Shown one piece after another: positions 9,517-18,538 of a stretch of DNA of 64,000 bases. Position 1 is the stretch's first letter, and every line of letters starts with the position of its first letter. Origin of the DNA: Candidatus Kapaibacterium thiocyanatum (GTDB taxonomy: Bacteria; Bacteroidota; Ignavibacteria; Kapaibacteriales; Kapaibacteriaceae); NCBI GenBank assembly GCA_001899175.1, contig MKVH01000003.1:144690-208689 (forward strand), in the 5' to 3' direction. Made by a program: the position numbers and the translations under genes. The notes under the pieces are model-generated. The model was not told the origin of the DNA, did no database searches, and saw only the letters and a list, made by a program, of their open reading frames with translations.

Positions 9517-11085
9517 TTATCCTTTGTTTCGCCACGGGCGTTCCTTCCCGTGAACGTGATGAAGTTCGATCGAGATGTTCCGGAACGTTGCGGAGAGTTC
9601 GTAGTCGTGCAGCGTTTCGTAGATGTCATGATCGATATACTGTGCCTTGGCACCGTCGATGATCAGGGACGATTCTGCGGGAACGGAACGCAGGTGCCGC
9701 TTCAGTGCCGTCTTGTTGACGAAGGAGATGTCCTTGTTGAAACGCAGCAGGAAGGAGTTCCCGTCGTTGACCATGGAGAATGCCGCGTGATGGTTCGACT
9801 TCATCACGAAGAAGATGCTCACGAGCAGGCCTGCTGCCACGCCGGCGAGGATGTCCGTAGCGACGACGACGACCGTGGTCACGATGAAGGGCAGGAACTG
9901 GCTCCATCCTTCGTGATAGGTGGTGCGGATCAGCTTGATGGACGACAGTTTGTAGCCCACGACCAGCAGGATGGCGGCCAGGCAGGCCAGGGGGATCATG
10001 TTCAGCAGGGCCGGGATGAGCAGGACACTGAGCAGCAGGAGGAGGCCATGGACCATCGACGACAGGCGCGTACGGCCTCCGGCATAGATGTTGGCCGAGG
10101 AACGCACGATGACCGACGTGATGGGAAGGCCGCCGATGAAGCCGCTGATCGTATTGCCGATACCCTGGGCCAGCAGCTCACGGTCGGAGTTGGAGATACG
10201 CTTCTCGGGGTCCATCTTGTCCGAAGCTTCGATGGACAGCAATGTTTCCACGCTGCCGATGGCCGTGATGGTCAGTGCCGTCTGCCAAACGAGAGGGTTG
10301 GTGACGGCCGAGAAATCGGGCATCGTGAACTGCCCGAAGAACCCCATCAGGCTGTCCGCCACGGGCAGATTCACCAGGTGGTCGTTCGAGCCGAGGAGCT
10401 GTATGCTGGGTGCCACGGAGCCGAAGACGGCATTGAGGGCGATGCCCAGGATGACGCAGATCAGGGCCGCCGGAACGATTCCGGTCCATTTCTGGCGCTT
10501 TATCGCCTTGAGTTCCCAGAGGACGAGGATGGCCAGGGAGCAGAGGGCGATGGTGACGGCACCGGGGTGGAAGGCCTGTACGGCGTGGAAGGGATCGGTG
10601 AAGATATGGACCCAGTCCGCACCGGCGAAGGCCTGTTCTTCGTCCGTGAAGCCTTTGTCGTAGCCGAGTGCGTGCGGAATCTGCTTCATGATGATCGTGA
10701 TGCCGATGGCCGCCAGCATGCCCTTGATCACGCCATGGGGAATGTAGTTGCCCAGTGAGCCTGCTCGCAGGAAGCTGATGAGCATCTGCAGGATACCGCT
10801 TAACATGACGGCCATGAGGAACGTCTCGAAGGTGCCGAACTTCCCTATCGCCGTAGCGACGATGACGGCCAGGCCGGCGGCCGGACCGCTGACGCTGAGT
10901 TCGGAGCCCGAGAAAAAGGAGATGACGAGGCCGCCGATGACTCCGGCGATGATCCCGGAAAAGGCCGGTGCACCCGATGCGAGAGCGATGCCCAGGCAAA
11001 GAGGAAGGGCAACGAGGAATACTACCAGACCAGCGGGAAGGTCGCGCTTGGCCGATGCGAATGTCGGGATAGAAAAGAATGCCAT
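9517..11085 (-). CDS. SulP-family inorganic anion (bicarbonate/sulfate) transporter
   Basis: A 522-residue integral membrane carrier of the SulP/SLC26 family. The first segment begins RDLPAGLVVFLVALPLCLGIALASG, the family's TM1, and many hydrophobic helices follow with the signature SVSGPAAGLAVIV. A C-terminal cytoplasmic STAS-like part (SFVNKTALKRHL...LIIDGAKAQYIDHDIYETL) closes the protein. The ATG at 11085 is preferred over an in-frame GTG at 11100. Immediate coupling to a beta-carbonic anhydrase suggests bicarbonate as the substrate, a known pairing in bacteria; sulfate or another anion is possible. Confidence 0.9.
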   Translation of the reverse strand: MAFFSIPTFASAKRDLPAGLVVFLVALPLCLGIALASGAPAFSGIIAGVIGGLVISFFSGSELSVSGPAAGLAVIVATAIGKFGTFETFLMAVMLSGILQMLISFLRAGSLGNYIPHGVIKGMLAAIGITIIMKQIPHALGYDKGFTDEEQAFAGADWVHIFTDPFHAVQAFHPGAVTIALCSLAILVLWELKAIKRQKWTGIVPAALICVILGIALNAVFGSVAPSIQLLGSNDHLVNLPVADSLMGFFGQFTMPDFSAVTNPLVWQTALTITAIGSVETLLSIEASDKMDPEKRISNSDRELLAQGIGNTISGFIGGLPITSVIVRSSANIYAGGRTRLSSMVHGLLLLLSVLLIPALLNMIPLACLAAILLVVGYKLSSIKLIRTTYHEGWSQFLPFIVTTVVVVATDILAGVAAGLLVSIFFVMKSNHHAAFSMVNDGNSFLLRFNKDISFVNKTALKRHLRSVPAESSLIIDGAKAQYIDHDIYETLHDYELSATFRNISIELHHVHGKERPWRNKG

Positions 11086-11144
11086 ACGGTCAAGATACAC
11101 AGGCAGGATTATTCAGCCGTATATAGTGTGATATGCCCTTTCAG

Positions 11145-11152
11145 TAACTTTG
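11145..11152 (+). promoter_or_regulatory. -7 promoter element (TAACTTTG), leaderless arrangement for yajQ
   Basis: TAACTTTG matches TAnnTTTG exactly and ends 7 nt before the yajQ ATG, which itself has no Shine-Dalgarno. By analogy with the tRNA-Leu promoter at 58091-58098, transcription should begin at or next to the start codon, giving a leaderless mRNA. Confidence 0.5.
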
Positions 11153-11159
11153 TCTCCCT

Positions 11160-11657
11160 ATGGCATCAAGCTATTCCTTCGACATCATCTGCGAAGTGGA
11201 CCTCCAGGAGGCCGACAACGCAGTGAACCAGGCTCGCAAGGAGATCGAACACCGTTACGATCTCCGTGGCTCCAACTGCACGATCGAGCTCATGAAAACA
11301 GAGCGTCAGATCATCCTGAAAGCCGATGGCGAGCATTTCATCACGGCCGCGGGCGAGATCATGCGTAGCAAGATGATCAAACGCGGCATCTCCGTTCTCG
11401 CCCTCGACGAGCAGAAACCGGAGCAGATGGGGGGCAAATCGGTCCGCCAGGTCGTCGGCCTCAAGAACGGTCTTTCAAAGGAAGATGCCAAGAAGATCAC
11501 CACGCTGATCAAGGACTCGAAACTGAAGGTGACGGCCCAGATCCAGGACGAAAAGGTCCGCGTCACCGGTAAGGACAAGGACGAACTGCAGGCTGTGATG
11601 ACCCTCGTCCGCGGCGCGGACCTGGGCTTCCCCGTCCAGTTCGAAAACATGCGCTGA
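11160..11657 (+). CDS. yajQ: YajQ family cyclic-di-GMP/nucleotide-binding protein
   Basis: A 165-residue YajQ protein (SYSFDIICEVDLQEADNAVNQ; EIEHRYDLRG; C-terminal DLGFPVQFENMR). Known homologs bind cyclic di-GMP or nucleic acid and act as regulators in the cytoplasm; some influence virulence genes or phage. Length and both ends match the family. A TAnnTTTG element directly upstream and the lack of a Shine-Dalgarno point to a leaderless transcript. The SPT-like gene starts 21 bases downstream on the same strand, so the two may share a transcript. Confidence 0.92.
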   Translation: MASSYSFDIICEVDLQEADNAVNQARKEIEHRYDLRGSNCTIELMKTERQIILKADGEHFITAAGEIMRSKMIKRGISVLALDEQKPEQMGGKSVRQVVGLKNGLSKEDAKKITTLIKDSKLKVTAQIQDEKVRVTGKDKDELQAVMTLVRGADLGFPVQFENMR

Positions 11658-11678
11658 CCATCCATCGGAGTATCAAAC

Positions 11679-12875
11679 GTGGACCTGTTCCAGAAGTGTA
11701 TCGAATTCACCCGTGCCGACGAAGTCAAGGCATCGGGTCTGTATCCCTATTTCCGCCCGATCGAGGAGAACGAAGGACCGGTGGTCATGATCGAAGGTCG
11801 CAAGACCATCATGGCCGGATCCAACAACTACCTCGGCCTCACCGCCGATCCGCGCGTGAAGCAGGCCGCGAAGGACGCCATCGACCGCTACGGTACTGGC
11901 TGCTCCGGCTCCCGCTACCTCACGGGAACGATCAACCTCCATATCGAACTCGAGAAAAAACTGGCCGCCTTCCTCGGATACGAAGACGTCCTGCTCTTCT
12001 CCACCGGCTACCAGACGGCCCTCGGCGTCATCTCCGGTCTGGTGCAGAAGGGTGACTACGTCATCTCCGACAAGGAAAACCACGCCTGCATCATCAACGG
12101 CTGCCTGCTCGCCAAGGGCGGTTTCGCCGAATTCGTCCGTTACAAGCACAACGACATGGAGGATCTCGAGCGTGTGCTGGCGCGCATTCCCGCCGATGCC
12201 GGGAAGTTCATCGTCACGGACGGTGTCTTCTCCGTGAGCGGTGAGCTCGTCAACCTGCCCGAGATGGTGCCGGTCGCCGAGAAGTACGGTGCCAGGATCA
12301 TGATCGACGATGCCCACGCCACGGGTGTGGTGGGCGTCGGCGGCCGCGGTACGGCCAGCCACTTCGGCATGGTGGGCAAGACGGACCTCACGATGGGTAC
12401 GTTCTCGAAGACCTTCGCCTCGCTGGGCGGCTTCGTGGCGGGTCCGGAGCGCGTCCTCAACTACCTCAAGCACCATTCGCCGGCCCTCATCTTCAGCGCG
12501 TCGCCGACGCCGGCCAGCGTCGCCTCGGCCCTTGCGGCCCTGGACATCCTGGAGAAGGAGCCCGAACGTATCACGAAGCTCATCTCCAATGCCGACAAGA
12601 TGCGGAAGGGCTTCAAGGAGCTCGGATTCACGGTCATCGACAGCAACACGGGTATCGTTCCCGTCGTGCTGGGCGACGTGGAACTGACGCTCCTCTTCTG
12701 GCGCAAGCTCTACGACAAGGGCGTCTTCGTGAATGCCTTCGTACCGCCGGGAGTACCGCCTACCCTGTCGATGCTCCGTACGAGCTACATGGCCACGCAC
12801 GAGAACGAGCATCTGGACGCCATCCTGAACATCTTCCAGGAAGTGGGCATCGAACTCGGTATCCTCCAGAAGTAA
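11679..12875 (+). CDS. spt: Serine palmitoyltransferase-like alpha-oxoamine synthase
   Basis: A 398-residue PLP-dependent enzyme of the alpha-oxoamine synthase family (with KBL, BioF, HemA and SPT). Visible features are the PLP aspartate in [12 protein letters not shown], the Schiff-base lysine in [14 protein letters not shown], and the substrate-side [19 protein letters not shown]. The N-terminus ([15 protein letters not shown]...GSNNYLGL) resembles bacterial serine palmitoyltransferases more than BioF or KBL. It would condense serine with a long acyl-CoA/ACP to 3-ketosphinganine. It starts at GTG with GGAG upstream. An SDR reductase follows 3 bases later, which fits the next sphingolipid step. 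KBL remains a possible alternative. Confidence 0.82.
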   Translation: MDLFQKCIEFTRADEVKASGLYPYFRPIEENEGPVVMIEGRKTIMAGSNNYLGLTADPRVKQAAKDAIDRYGTGCSGSRYLTGTINLHIELEKKLAAFLGYEDVLLFSTGYQTALGVISGLVQKGDYVISDKENHACIINGCLLAKGGFAEFVRYKHNDMEDLERVLARIPADAGKFIVTDGVFSVSGELVNLPEMVPVAEKYGARIMIDDAHATGVVGVGGRGTASHFGMVGKTDLTMGTFSKTFASLGGFVAGPERVLNYLKHHSPALIFSASPTPASVASALAALDILEKEPERITKLISNADKMRKGFKELGFTVIDSNTGIVPVVLGDVELTLLFWRKLYDKGVFVNAFVPPGVPPTLSMLRTSYMATHENEHLDAILNIFQEVGIELGILQK

Positions 12876-12878
12876 CAC

Positions 12879-13646
12879 ATGCAGATCAACAAGTTCGAGC
12901 GCGGCCTCAAGGACAAGGTAGCTCTCGTGACGGGCGCGGCCGTCGGTAACGGTCGCGCCTTCTGCGAACGCCTTGCCGAAGAAGGCGCCCGCATCGTCAT
13001 CGCCGACATCGCCGATGCCACCGCAACCGCCGACGCCGTCAAGGCCATCGGTGCCGAAGCCCTGTGCCTGCGTGCCGACGTCACGAGACCCAAGGATGTG
13101 GAGACGATGGTGGCCGCCGCCATCGAGCGCTTCGGCCGTATCGACATCCTCGTGCACAACGTCGGACACTATTCCGAAGAACCTTTCGATCTGCTGTCGT
13201 TCGAGGAGTGGAAACGCACGCTCGACGTGACGCTCAACTCGCTCTTCCTCACGATCCGTGCCGTACTGCCGCACATGAAGCGCGAAGGGTTCGGACGGAT
13301 CATCACCCTGTCGTCCGACACGGTGTGGCTCGGAACACCTTATCTGACACACTACGTCACGGCCAAGATGGGCGTCATCGGTCTGACGCGTTCCCTTGCC
13401 TCGGAGATAGGGAAGTACGGCATCACGATCAACACGATCTCCGTGGGCCTCACCGCCACGCAACGGTCGGCCGACAGTTCGGCGACGTCATCCACCATCC
13501 TCGAACACATCCTGCCGTCGCAGGCTGTACATCGCGCCGACGAGCCGGAAGACATCGCCAACGTCGTGGCCTTCCTGGCCCTGCCCGCCTCGGGCATCAT
13601 CACCGGACAGACCATCAACGTGGACGGCGGCGTCGCCCGTCACTGA
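12879..13646 (+). CDS. SDR-family oxidoreductase, candidate 3-ketosphinganine reductase
   Basis: A 255-residue classical short-chain dehydrogenase/reductase. It has a glycine-rich NAD(P) site with a variant spacing (VTGAAVGNGRAFCERL), the NVGH element (NNAG-like), catalytic Ser in ITLSSDTVW, and the YVTAK pair. The C-terminus GIITGQTINVDGGVA is typical of FabG-like reductases. The gene lies 3 bases after the SPT-like gene, so reduction of 3-ketosphinganine is a reasonable inference; sequence alone would only say FabG-like. 'HNVGH' replaces the usual NNAG, so cofactor and substrate details may differ. Confidence 0.8.
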   Translation: MQINKFERGLKDKVALVTGAAVGNGRAFCERLAEEGARIVIADIADATATADAVKAIGAEALCLRADVTRPKDVETMVAAAIERFGRIDILVHNVGHYSEEPFDLLSFEEWKRTLDVTLNSLFLTIRAVLPHMKREGFGRIITLSSDTVWLGTPYLTHYVTAKMGVIGLTRSLASEIGKYGITINTISVGLTATQRSADSSATSSTILEHILPSQAVHRADEPEDIANVVAFLALPASGIITGQTINVDGGVARH

Positions 13647-13722
13647 CGGATTGCATCTCCCGATAGGCGCAAGGCGTGATCAATTCGTAACTTCCACCAT
13701 CAACAGAGAGGGTGGAGGTATC

Positions 13723-16700
13723 ATGCGTCGTCTGCTACTGTTCCTGATCATATGCCTGTCGACAGCTCCGGCGATCCGGGCCGGAGATACGATCGTCGTC
13801 AAGACGCTCACGTTCAACGACATCACCAAACGAACCGGTACGTGGCTGTTCCCGCCCGCCCAGCGCTACGAGAAAGTGCTGATGTACTACACGCTGAAGT
13901 GCGACGAACGCACGACGCAGGACAGATTCCCCTGCGGCGAGTGGGACTACCTTACCTATACGACGCTGACGGATTCCACGGGACGATTCGATTCGACCCG
14001 CATGGCATGGCCATCCTTCCGCGTGAACAGGACGGCACCTCCGACCCTGACCTATGCCGGCGGACAGAGCGCCGCCGTGGAAGCCGACAAGCTGCTGCGC
14101 GTCACGGACATCACGACGGTCCGCACGGATTCGCAGAACGTGAAGAAATCCTTCGTCAAATCCGGTACCACCGTCATGTCGGGCCTCGCCGATCGCAGGC
14201 CCACACGGATACAGTACGTGTGGCGGGCATCCGAGCTCAAGGATGCCGGTATCGTTGCAGGTGCGATCACCGGCCTCGGTATCGACGTCGCCCTGCCTTC
14301 GGGCGTGGTGTCGGATCTGGTGATCCGGCTTCGCCAGGAGCGTAATGCCGTGCTCGATACGCTGCGTCCGGATGCCAGACCCTTCACGGCGGTATTCCGC
14401 GGTGCGACGGTCAATCTTGGGGTGGCGGGCAAGCGGTGGCTGCCCTTCCATACGTCCTTCACATGGGACGGGACATCGGACATCGTTCTCGACTGGTCCT
14501 GTGCGGGCTCCACACTCGATGGCCGGTTCAACGGCGAAAACGTACCTGCGGGCCTTGCCCGCATCATGACGGCATCGGTGGTGGCAGGTACGTTCGACGG
14601 TGTGGACGAAGTGGCGCTGCCGGGTGCCGTTGGACAGTCGTTATCGAATGCTGTTACCGTCGCGATGTGGTGCAGGGGCGACTCCCGCCGCCAGCCACGG
14701 GAATCGAATCTGTTCGAAGCCTACGATGTCCAGGGCCGTCGCGTGCTGAACGTCCATCTTCCCTGGAGCAACAGCCGCGTCTACTGGGATGCGGGTATCG
14801 ATCCGTCGACGGGTAACGTGGACCGGATCGAGAAGGATGCCGTGCCGTCGTCATGGTCCGGCACATGGAATCACTGGGCCTTCGTCAAGAATGCCACGAC
14901 GGGACAGATGTCGGTCTATCTGAACGGCTCGCTCTTCCATCAGGGACAATCGCTCACACGTTCGATGAGCGGTATCACGCGCATGATCGTCGGCAACGGA
15001 ACCAGTGGCGCCTTCCCGGGAGATCTCATGCAGATCGCCGTCTTCAACAAGGCACTCGACTCCGCCTCCATCCGTACGCTGATGAACGGCACACCGTCCC
15101 CCGCGGATACTGCGGCATTGCAGGCATGGTATCCGTCGTTCGGAGACAACGGTGATCGACGGCTCGTCGATCGCAGCGGCAAGCGCAACGATGCATCGGT
15201 CTTCGGTATGCCCGTGACGATGCCCGTCGATGCGACGTCGATCGTCATCGGTGGACGCGACCCCGGAAGCCGCGCCAACATCGGCTTCGAGCAGGGAACG
15301 TTCACCCGGCGTAACGACACGACACGCGTCCGAGTGAACCTTCCCCTCGACCAGACCGACGTGATCGTCTACGGCAATCCGACGAGTCCGCGCATCTATC
15401 CAGTCGACTCGCTGCAGTATCCCGTCGCCGCAACGGATACGTTGACGGTGATTCCAGCCGATGGATGGGTCCGCACCTTCGACGAAAACGGCAACGTCGT
15501 GGATTCCACACGCCGTACCGGACGTGTCGACACTCTCGTCAATGCACAGAAGATCTATTACAGTCCGGTCGTCACCTTCGAAATCGGCCGCTATATCACG
15601 CCTTACGGAATCGGTCTCGATCTCGGACCGCAAGGCTTCCGCTGGGTGTACGACGTCACCGACTATGCGCCCTTGCTGAGGGAGAACGTGACGTTGTCGG
15701 CCGGTAATCAGCAGGAGCTGATCGATCTCACCTTCATCTTCATCAAGGGAACGCCGCCACGCGACGTGGTGCAGATCGACCAGGTATGGGACCTCGGCGA
15801 CTACGGATATCGCGGAGTCGTGGAAGGTACGGCACTCACGCCCGTGGACGTAGCGCTGTCCTCCCAGGCCCAGACCTTCCGTATGAAGGCGCGTTCGTCC
15901 GGACACGGCTTCTCGAACTCGACGAACTGCGCGGAATTCTGTCCGCGCCATCATTCCATCACCGTCGATGGTACGAAGCGCGCCGAATGGGAACTGTGGA
16001 AGGAATGCGGTTCCAATCCCGTCTTCCCGCAGGGGGGCACGTGGCTGATCGATCGGACGGGATGGTGCCCCGGTGCTCCCGTCGACGAATACGACTTCGA
16101 GATGACGCCCTGGATGACTCCGGGACGTACCGTACGACTCGACTATGGCATCGAATCCGACACGACGGGCGGTGCCTGGGGCAACTGGATCGTCTGCGGC
16201 CAGCTCTTCGGATACGGTCGTGCGAATCATGAGAACGACGCTTCCGTCTACGACGTCATCGCACCGAATTCGTGGGAGTTCTACGGTCGGCTCAATCCCG
16301 TCTGCGGAGAGCCGGTCATCGTCATCCGCAATAACGGTCGCATGCCGCTCACGAAGTGCACCATCACCTACGGTACGAAGGGTGGTGCCGTGCAGACGTA
16401 CGAATGGCGCGGCGATCTCCCCTTCATGAGCATGGACACGGTGACGCTTCCCGTTCCCGTATGGCCGAAGGAAGTCGGTCCGCATCGTTTCGTGGCCGTC
16501 GTATCGTCGCCCAACGGAGTGGCTGACGACTATGCAGGAAACGATACGGCCACGACGTCGTTCTCCATGCCTCCGCTCTGGTATTCGGACTTCGAGATAC
16601 AACTGCGCACGAACAACTCGGCCAGCGAACAGTACGAATGGGAGCTGCGACGCATCGGTGGTACCGTGGTGGCGTCCGGCAGTAATCTCGAAAGTAACAA

Positions 16701-17532
16701 GCTTTACGATCTGAGCTATACGCTGGAAGACGGGTGCTACGAGTTCGAACTCGTGAACAAACTCGGATACGGGCTCGACTTCTGGTTCCTGCGCGATCAG
16801 CTCGGATCGGGTTCGCTGACGTTCCGTTCGCGGAACATCACGTTGAAGTCCTTCAACCCCGATTTCGGCAACAGTGCATGGATGCAGTTCCGCGTCGGTC
16901 CAAAGCCGACGATCGTGGCGACGGCGGATACGCTGAGGTTCGGTCCCGTTCCTGCCAACACGACCGTCGAGCGCGAGATGCGCGTCACGCCGCAGAACAG
17001 CGAAGGACTGCACATCGACAGCATCAACATCGCCAGCGTGCGCAACCACTTCGACATCGTGTCGGTGACGCCGGCCCTGCGCAACGTCGATCTGGCCTTC
17101 GGCGATACCATGACGATCAAGGTATCCTTCATGCGCCCGGATGACGGCACCACGTCCGGAAGTCTGCGCATCTATTCCAACGATCAGCGACTGCCCGTGA
17201 AGTCCGTGCGTCTCGTCGGTACGGCCGGCGATCCGACGAGCGTGGCGGGCGACGACATCGTCCGCATGCACGCCGAGGTCGGCGTCGTTCCGAATCCCGT
17301 CATCGGTACGGGTGAAGCCATCGTCGTACTCGACGAGCGTGCGGCTGGACATCGTGGCCGCGTCGTCGTGCGCGATGCCATGGGACGCGATGCCGCGACA
17401 CTGTTCGACGCCGTCGTGACGTCCCGCGAGTTCCATCTGCCGTTGCCGCCGACACTCGCGGCCGGCATGTATTATCTGACGTTCGAATCGATGGCCGTAA
17501 CCGTATCGACACCATTTTCAGTAGTTCACTAG
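13723..17532 (+). CDS. Secreted PNGase F-like protein with LamG insert and T9SS-type C-terminus
   Basis: A 1269-residue secreted protein. The ATG at 13723 has a strong GGTGGAGG site and opens a signal peptide (MRRLLLFLIICLSTAPAIRAG). Residues about 25-285 resemble the PNGase F N-terminal half (TGTWLFPPAQRYEKVLMYY, CGEWDYLTY). About 288-456 is a LamG/concanavalin-like domain (NHWAFVKNATTGQMSVYLNG). About 560-870 resembles the second PNGase F half (VWDLGDYGYRG, STNCAEFCPRHHSI, GAWGNWIVCGQLFGYG). ASH-like repeats and a T9SS-like tail (VPNPVIGTGEAIVVL...AGMYYLTF) follow. PNGase F removes N-glycans from glycoproteins. Activity here is inferred; the catalytic acids were not aligned. Confidence 0.78.
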   Translation: MRRLLLFLIICLSTAPAIRAGDTIVVKTLTFNDITKRTGTWLFPPAQRYEKVLMYYTLKCDERTTQDRFPCGEWDYLTYTTLTDSTGRFDSTRMAWPSFRVNRTAPPTLTYAGGQSAAVEADKLLRVTDITTVRTDSQNVKKSFVKSGTTVMSGLADRRPTRIQYVWRASELKDAGIVAGAITGLGIDVALPSGVVSDLVIRLRQERNAVLDTLRPDARPFTAVFRGATVNLGVAGKRWLPFHTSFTWDGTSDIVLDWSCAGSTLDGRFNGENVPAGLARIMTASVVAGTFDGVDEVALPGAVGQSLSNAVTVAMWCRGDSRRQPRESNLFEAYDVQGRRVLNVHLPWSNSRVYWDAGIDPSTGNVDRIEKDAVPSSWSGTWNHWAFVKNATTGQMSVYLNGSLFHQGQSLTRSMSGITRMIVGNGTSGAFPGDLMQIAVFNKALDSASIRTLMNGTPSPADTAALQAWYPSFGDNGDRRLVDRSGKRNDASVFGMPVTMPVDATSIVIGGRDPGSRANIGFEQGTFTRRNDTTRVRVNLPLDQTDVIVYGNPTSPRIYPVDSLQYPVAATDTLTVIPADGWVRTFDENGNVVDSTRRTGRVDTLVNAQKIYYSPVVTFEIGRYITPYGIGLDLGPQGFRWVYDVTDYAPLLRENVTLSAGNQQELIDLTFIFIKGTPPRDVVQIDQVWDLGDYGYRGVVEGTALTPVDVALSSQAQTFRMKARSSGHGFSNSTNCAEFCPRHHSITVDGTKRAEWELWKECGSNPVFPQGGTWLIDRTGWCPGAPVDEYDFEMTPWMTPGRTVRLDYGIESDTTGGAWGNWIVCGQLFGYGRANHENDASVYDVIAPNSWEFYGRLNPVCGEPVIVIRNNGRMPLTKCTITYGTKGGAVQTYEWRGDLPFMSMDTVTLPVPVWPKEVGPHRFVAVVSSPNGVADDYAGNDTATTSFSMPPLWYSDFEIQLRTNNSASEQYEWELRRIGGTVVASGSNLESNKLYDLSYTLEDGCYEFELVNKLGYGLDFWFLRDQLGSGSLTFRSRNITLKSFNPDFGNSAWMQFRVGPKPTIVATADTLRFGPVPANTTVEREMRVTPQNSEGLHIDSINIASVRNHFDIVSVTPALRNVDLAFGDTMTIKVSFMRPDDGTTSGSLRIYSNDQRLPVKSVRLVGTAGDPTSVAGDDIVRMHAEVGVVPNPVIGTGEAIVVLDERAAGHRGRVVVRDAMGRDAATLFDAVVTSREFHLPLPPTLAAGMYYLTFESMAVTVSTPFSVVH

Positions 17533-17536
17533 CATC

Positions 17537-18538
17537 ATGCCTTCAGCACGGACTCGACGCCTCCTGCTCCCTGTGGAGCAGGAGGCCATCTTTCGCAGCA
17601 ACGATGCCGACGATCCTCGCATCGGCGATCTCCTTACCCGATCCGACGCCGTTCCCGATACTGCGGCATGTGTAGCCGTCATCGTCGGCGTTCCCCAGCA
17701 TATCGGCGTGGAACGCAATGGGGGCCGTGCCGGTGCCGCCGCAGCGCCGCTCCATATCCGTCGTGCACTGACGCGTCTCGCCACGTCGGACATCGTCGAT
17801 GTGGTACGTAGCGGACAGCTCGTCATCACCGATGTCGGAGACATCGATACGGACGGAAAGACGCTCGAACAGATCCACGACGAACAGCACGACGTCGTGG
17901 CTCACCTGCTCCAGCGCGGCTACGTGCCGATCGTACTCGGGGGCGGACACGACACCGCCTGGCCTACCATCCATGCCCTCAATACCGTCGGCAAGCCGTA
18001 TGGCGTCATCAATGTCGACGCACACGCCGACGTACGTCCCCTCAAGGACGAGGCGCGTGCACATTCGGGTTCGCCTTTTCGTCAGATGCTCACGGCATCG
18101 CCCTCTGCGATCGTCGAGGGTGGCTTCGTCGAGTTCGGGCTGCAGCATCATGCCGTGGCGATGGCACACCGGGCCTTCGTGACGGATTGTGGGATGCACG
18201 TGATGATGCTCGACGACGTACGTCGCCAAGGATTCGGCGAAGCATGGGATCAGGCCCTTTCCAGGGCCGGAGCGGGAGAGTCGCTCTACGTTTCTCTCGA
18301 CATGGATGCGTTCGCCAGTGCCTTCGCGCCGGGCGTCAGCGCACCCGGAGCGGACGGGATGGTGCCCGCCGAACTGGGGGCATGTCTGCGCAGGGCTGCA
18401 GGCCTTCCGCAGTTCAGGGTCTTCGACGTGGTGGAGTGCAATCCGTCGTTCGACATCGATGGACGTACGGCCAAGCTCGCCGCCATCATGATCGCCGAGG
18501 TGCTTGCCGGTCTGTCGGACGGGCTCCGGCGATCGTAA
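17537..18538 (+). CDS. hutG: Formimidoylglutamase/arginase-family hydrolase (HutG-like)
   Basis: A 333-residue ureohydrolase-fold enzyme. The binuclear manganese site is visible as GGGHD, INVDAHADVRP and VSLDMDAF. Overall it fits formimidoylglutamase, which splits N-formimidoyl-glutamate to glutamate and formamide in histidine breakdown, better than arginase or agmatinase; hutU lies elsewhere in the window (26951-28615). It starts 4 bases after the PNGase-like gene without a Shine-Dalgarno. The last 53 bases overlap the convergent PAP2-like gene. The exact substrate remains an inference. Confidence 0.75.
   Translation: MPSARTRRLLLPVEQEAIFRSNDADDPRIGDLLTRSDAVPDTAACVAVIVGVPQHIGVERNGGRAGAAAAPLHIRRALTRLATSDIVDVVRSGQLVITDVGDIDTDGKTLEQIHDEQHDVVAHLLQRGYVPIVLGGGHDTAWPTIHALNTVGKPYGVINVDAHADVRPLKDEARAHSGSPFRQMLTASPSAIVEGGFVEFGLQHHAVAMAHRAFVTDCGMHVMMLDDVRRQGFGEAWDQALSRAGAGESLYVSLDMDAFASAFAPGVSAPGADGMVPAELGACLRRAAGLPQFRVFDVVECNPSFDIDGRTAKLAAIMIAEVLAGLSDGLRRS

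Noticed and set aside
11673-13463. 596-codon minus-strand frame opposite the SPT/SDR genes
   Set aside because: It spans two real genes and their junction, with low-complexity acidic/basic composition typical of shadow frames.
14851-17436. 861-codon minus-strand frame opposite the PNGase F-like gene
   Set aside because: Same composition effect; no signal peptide, no recognised motif, and the plus-strand protein is well supported.
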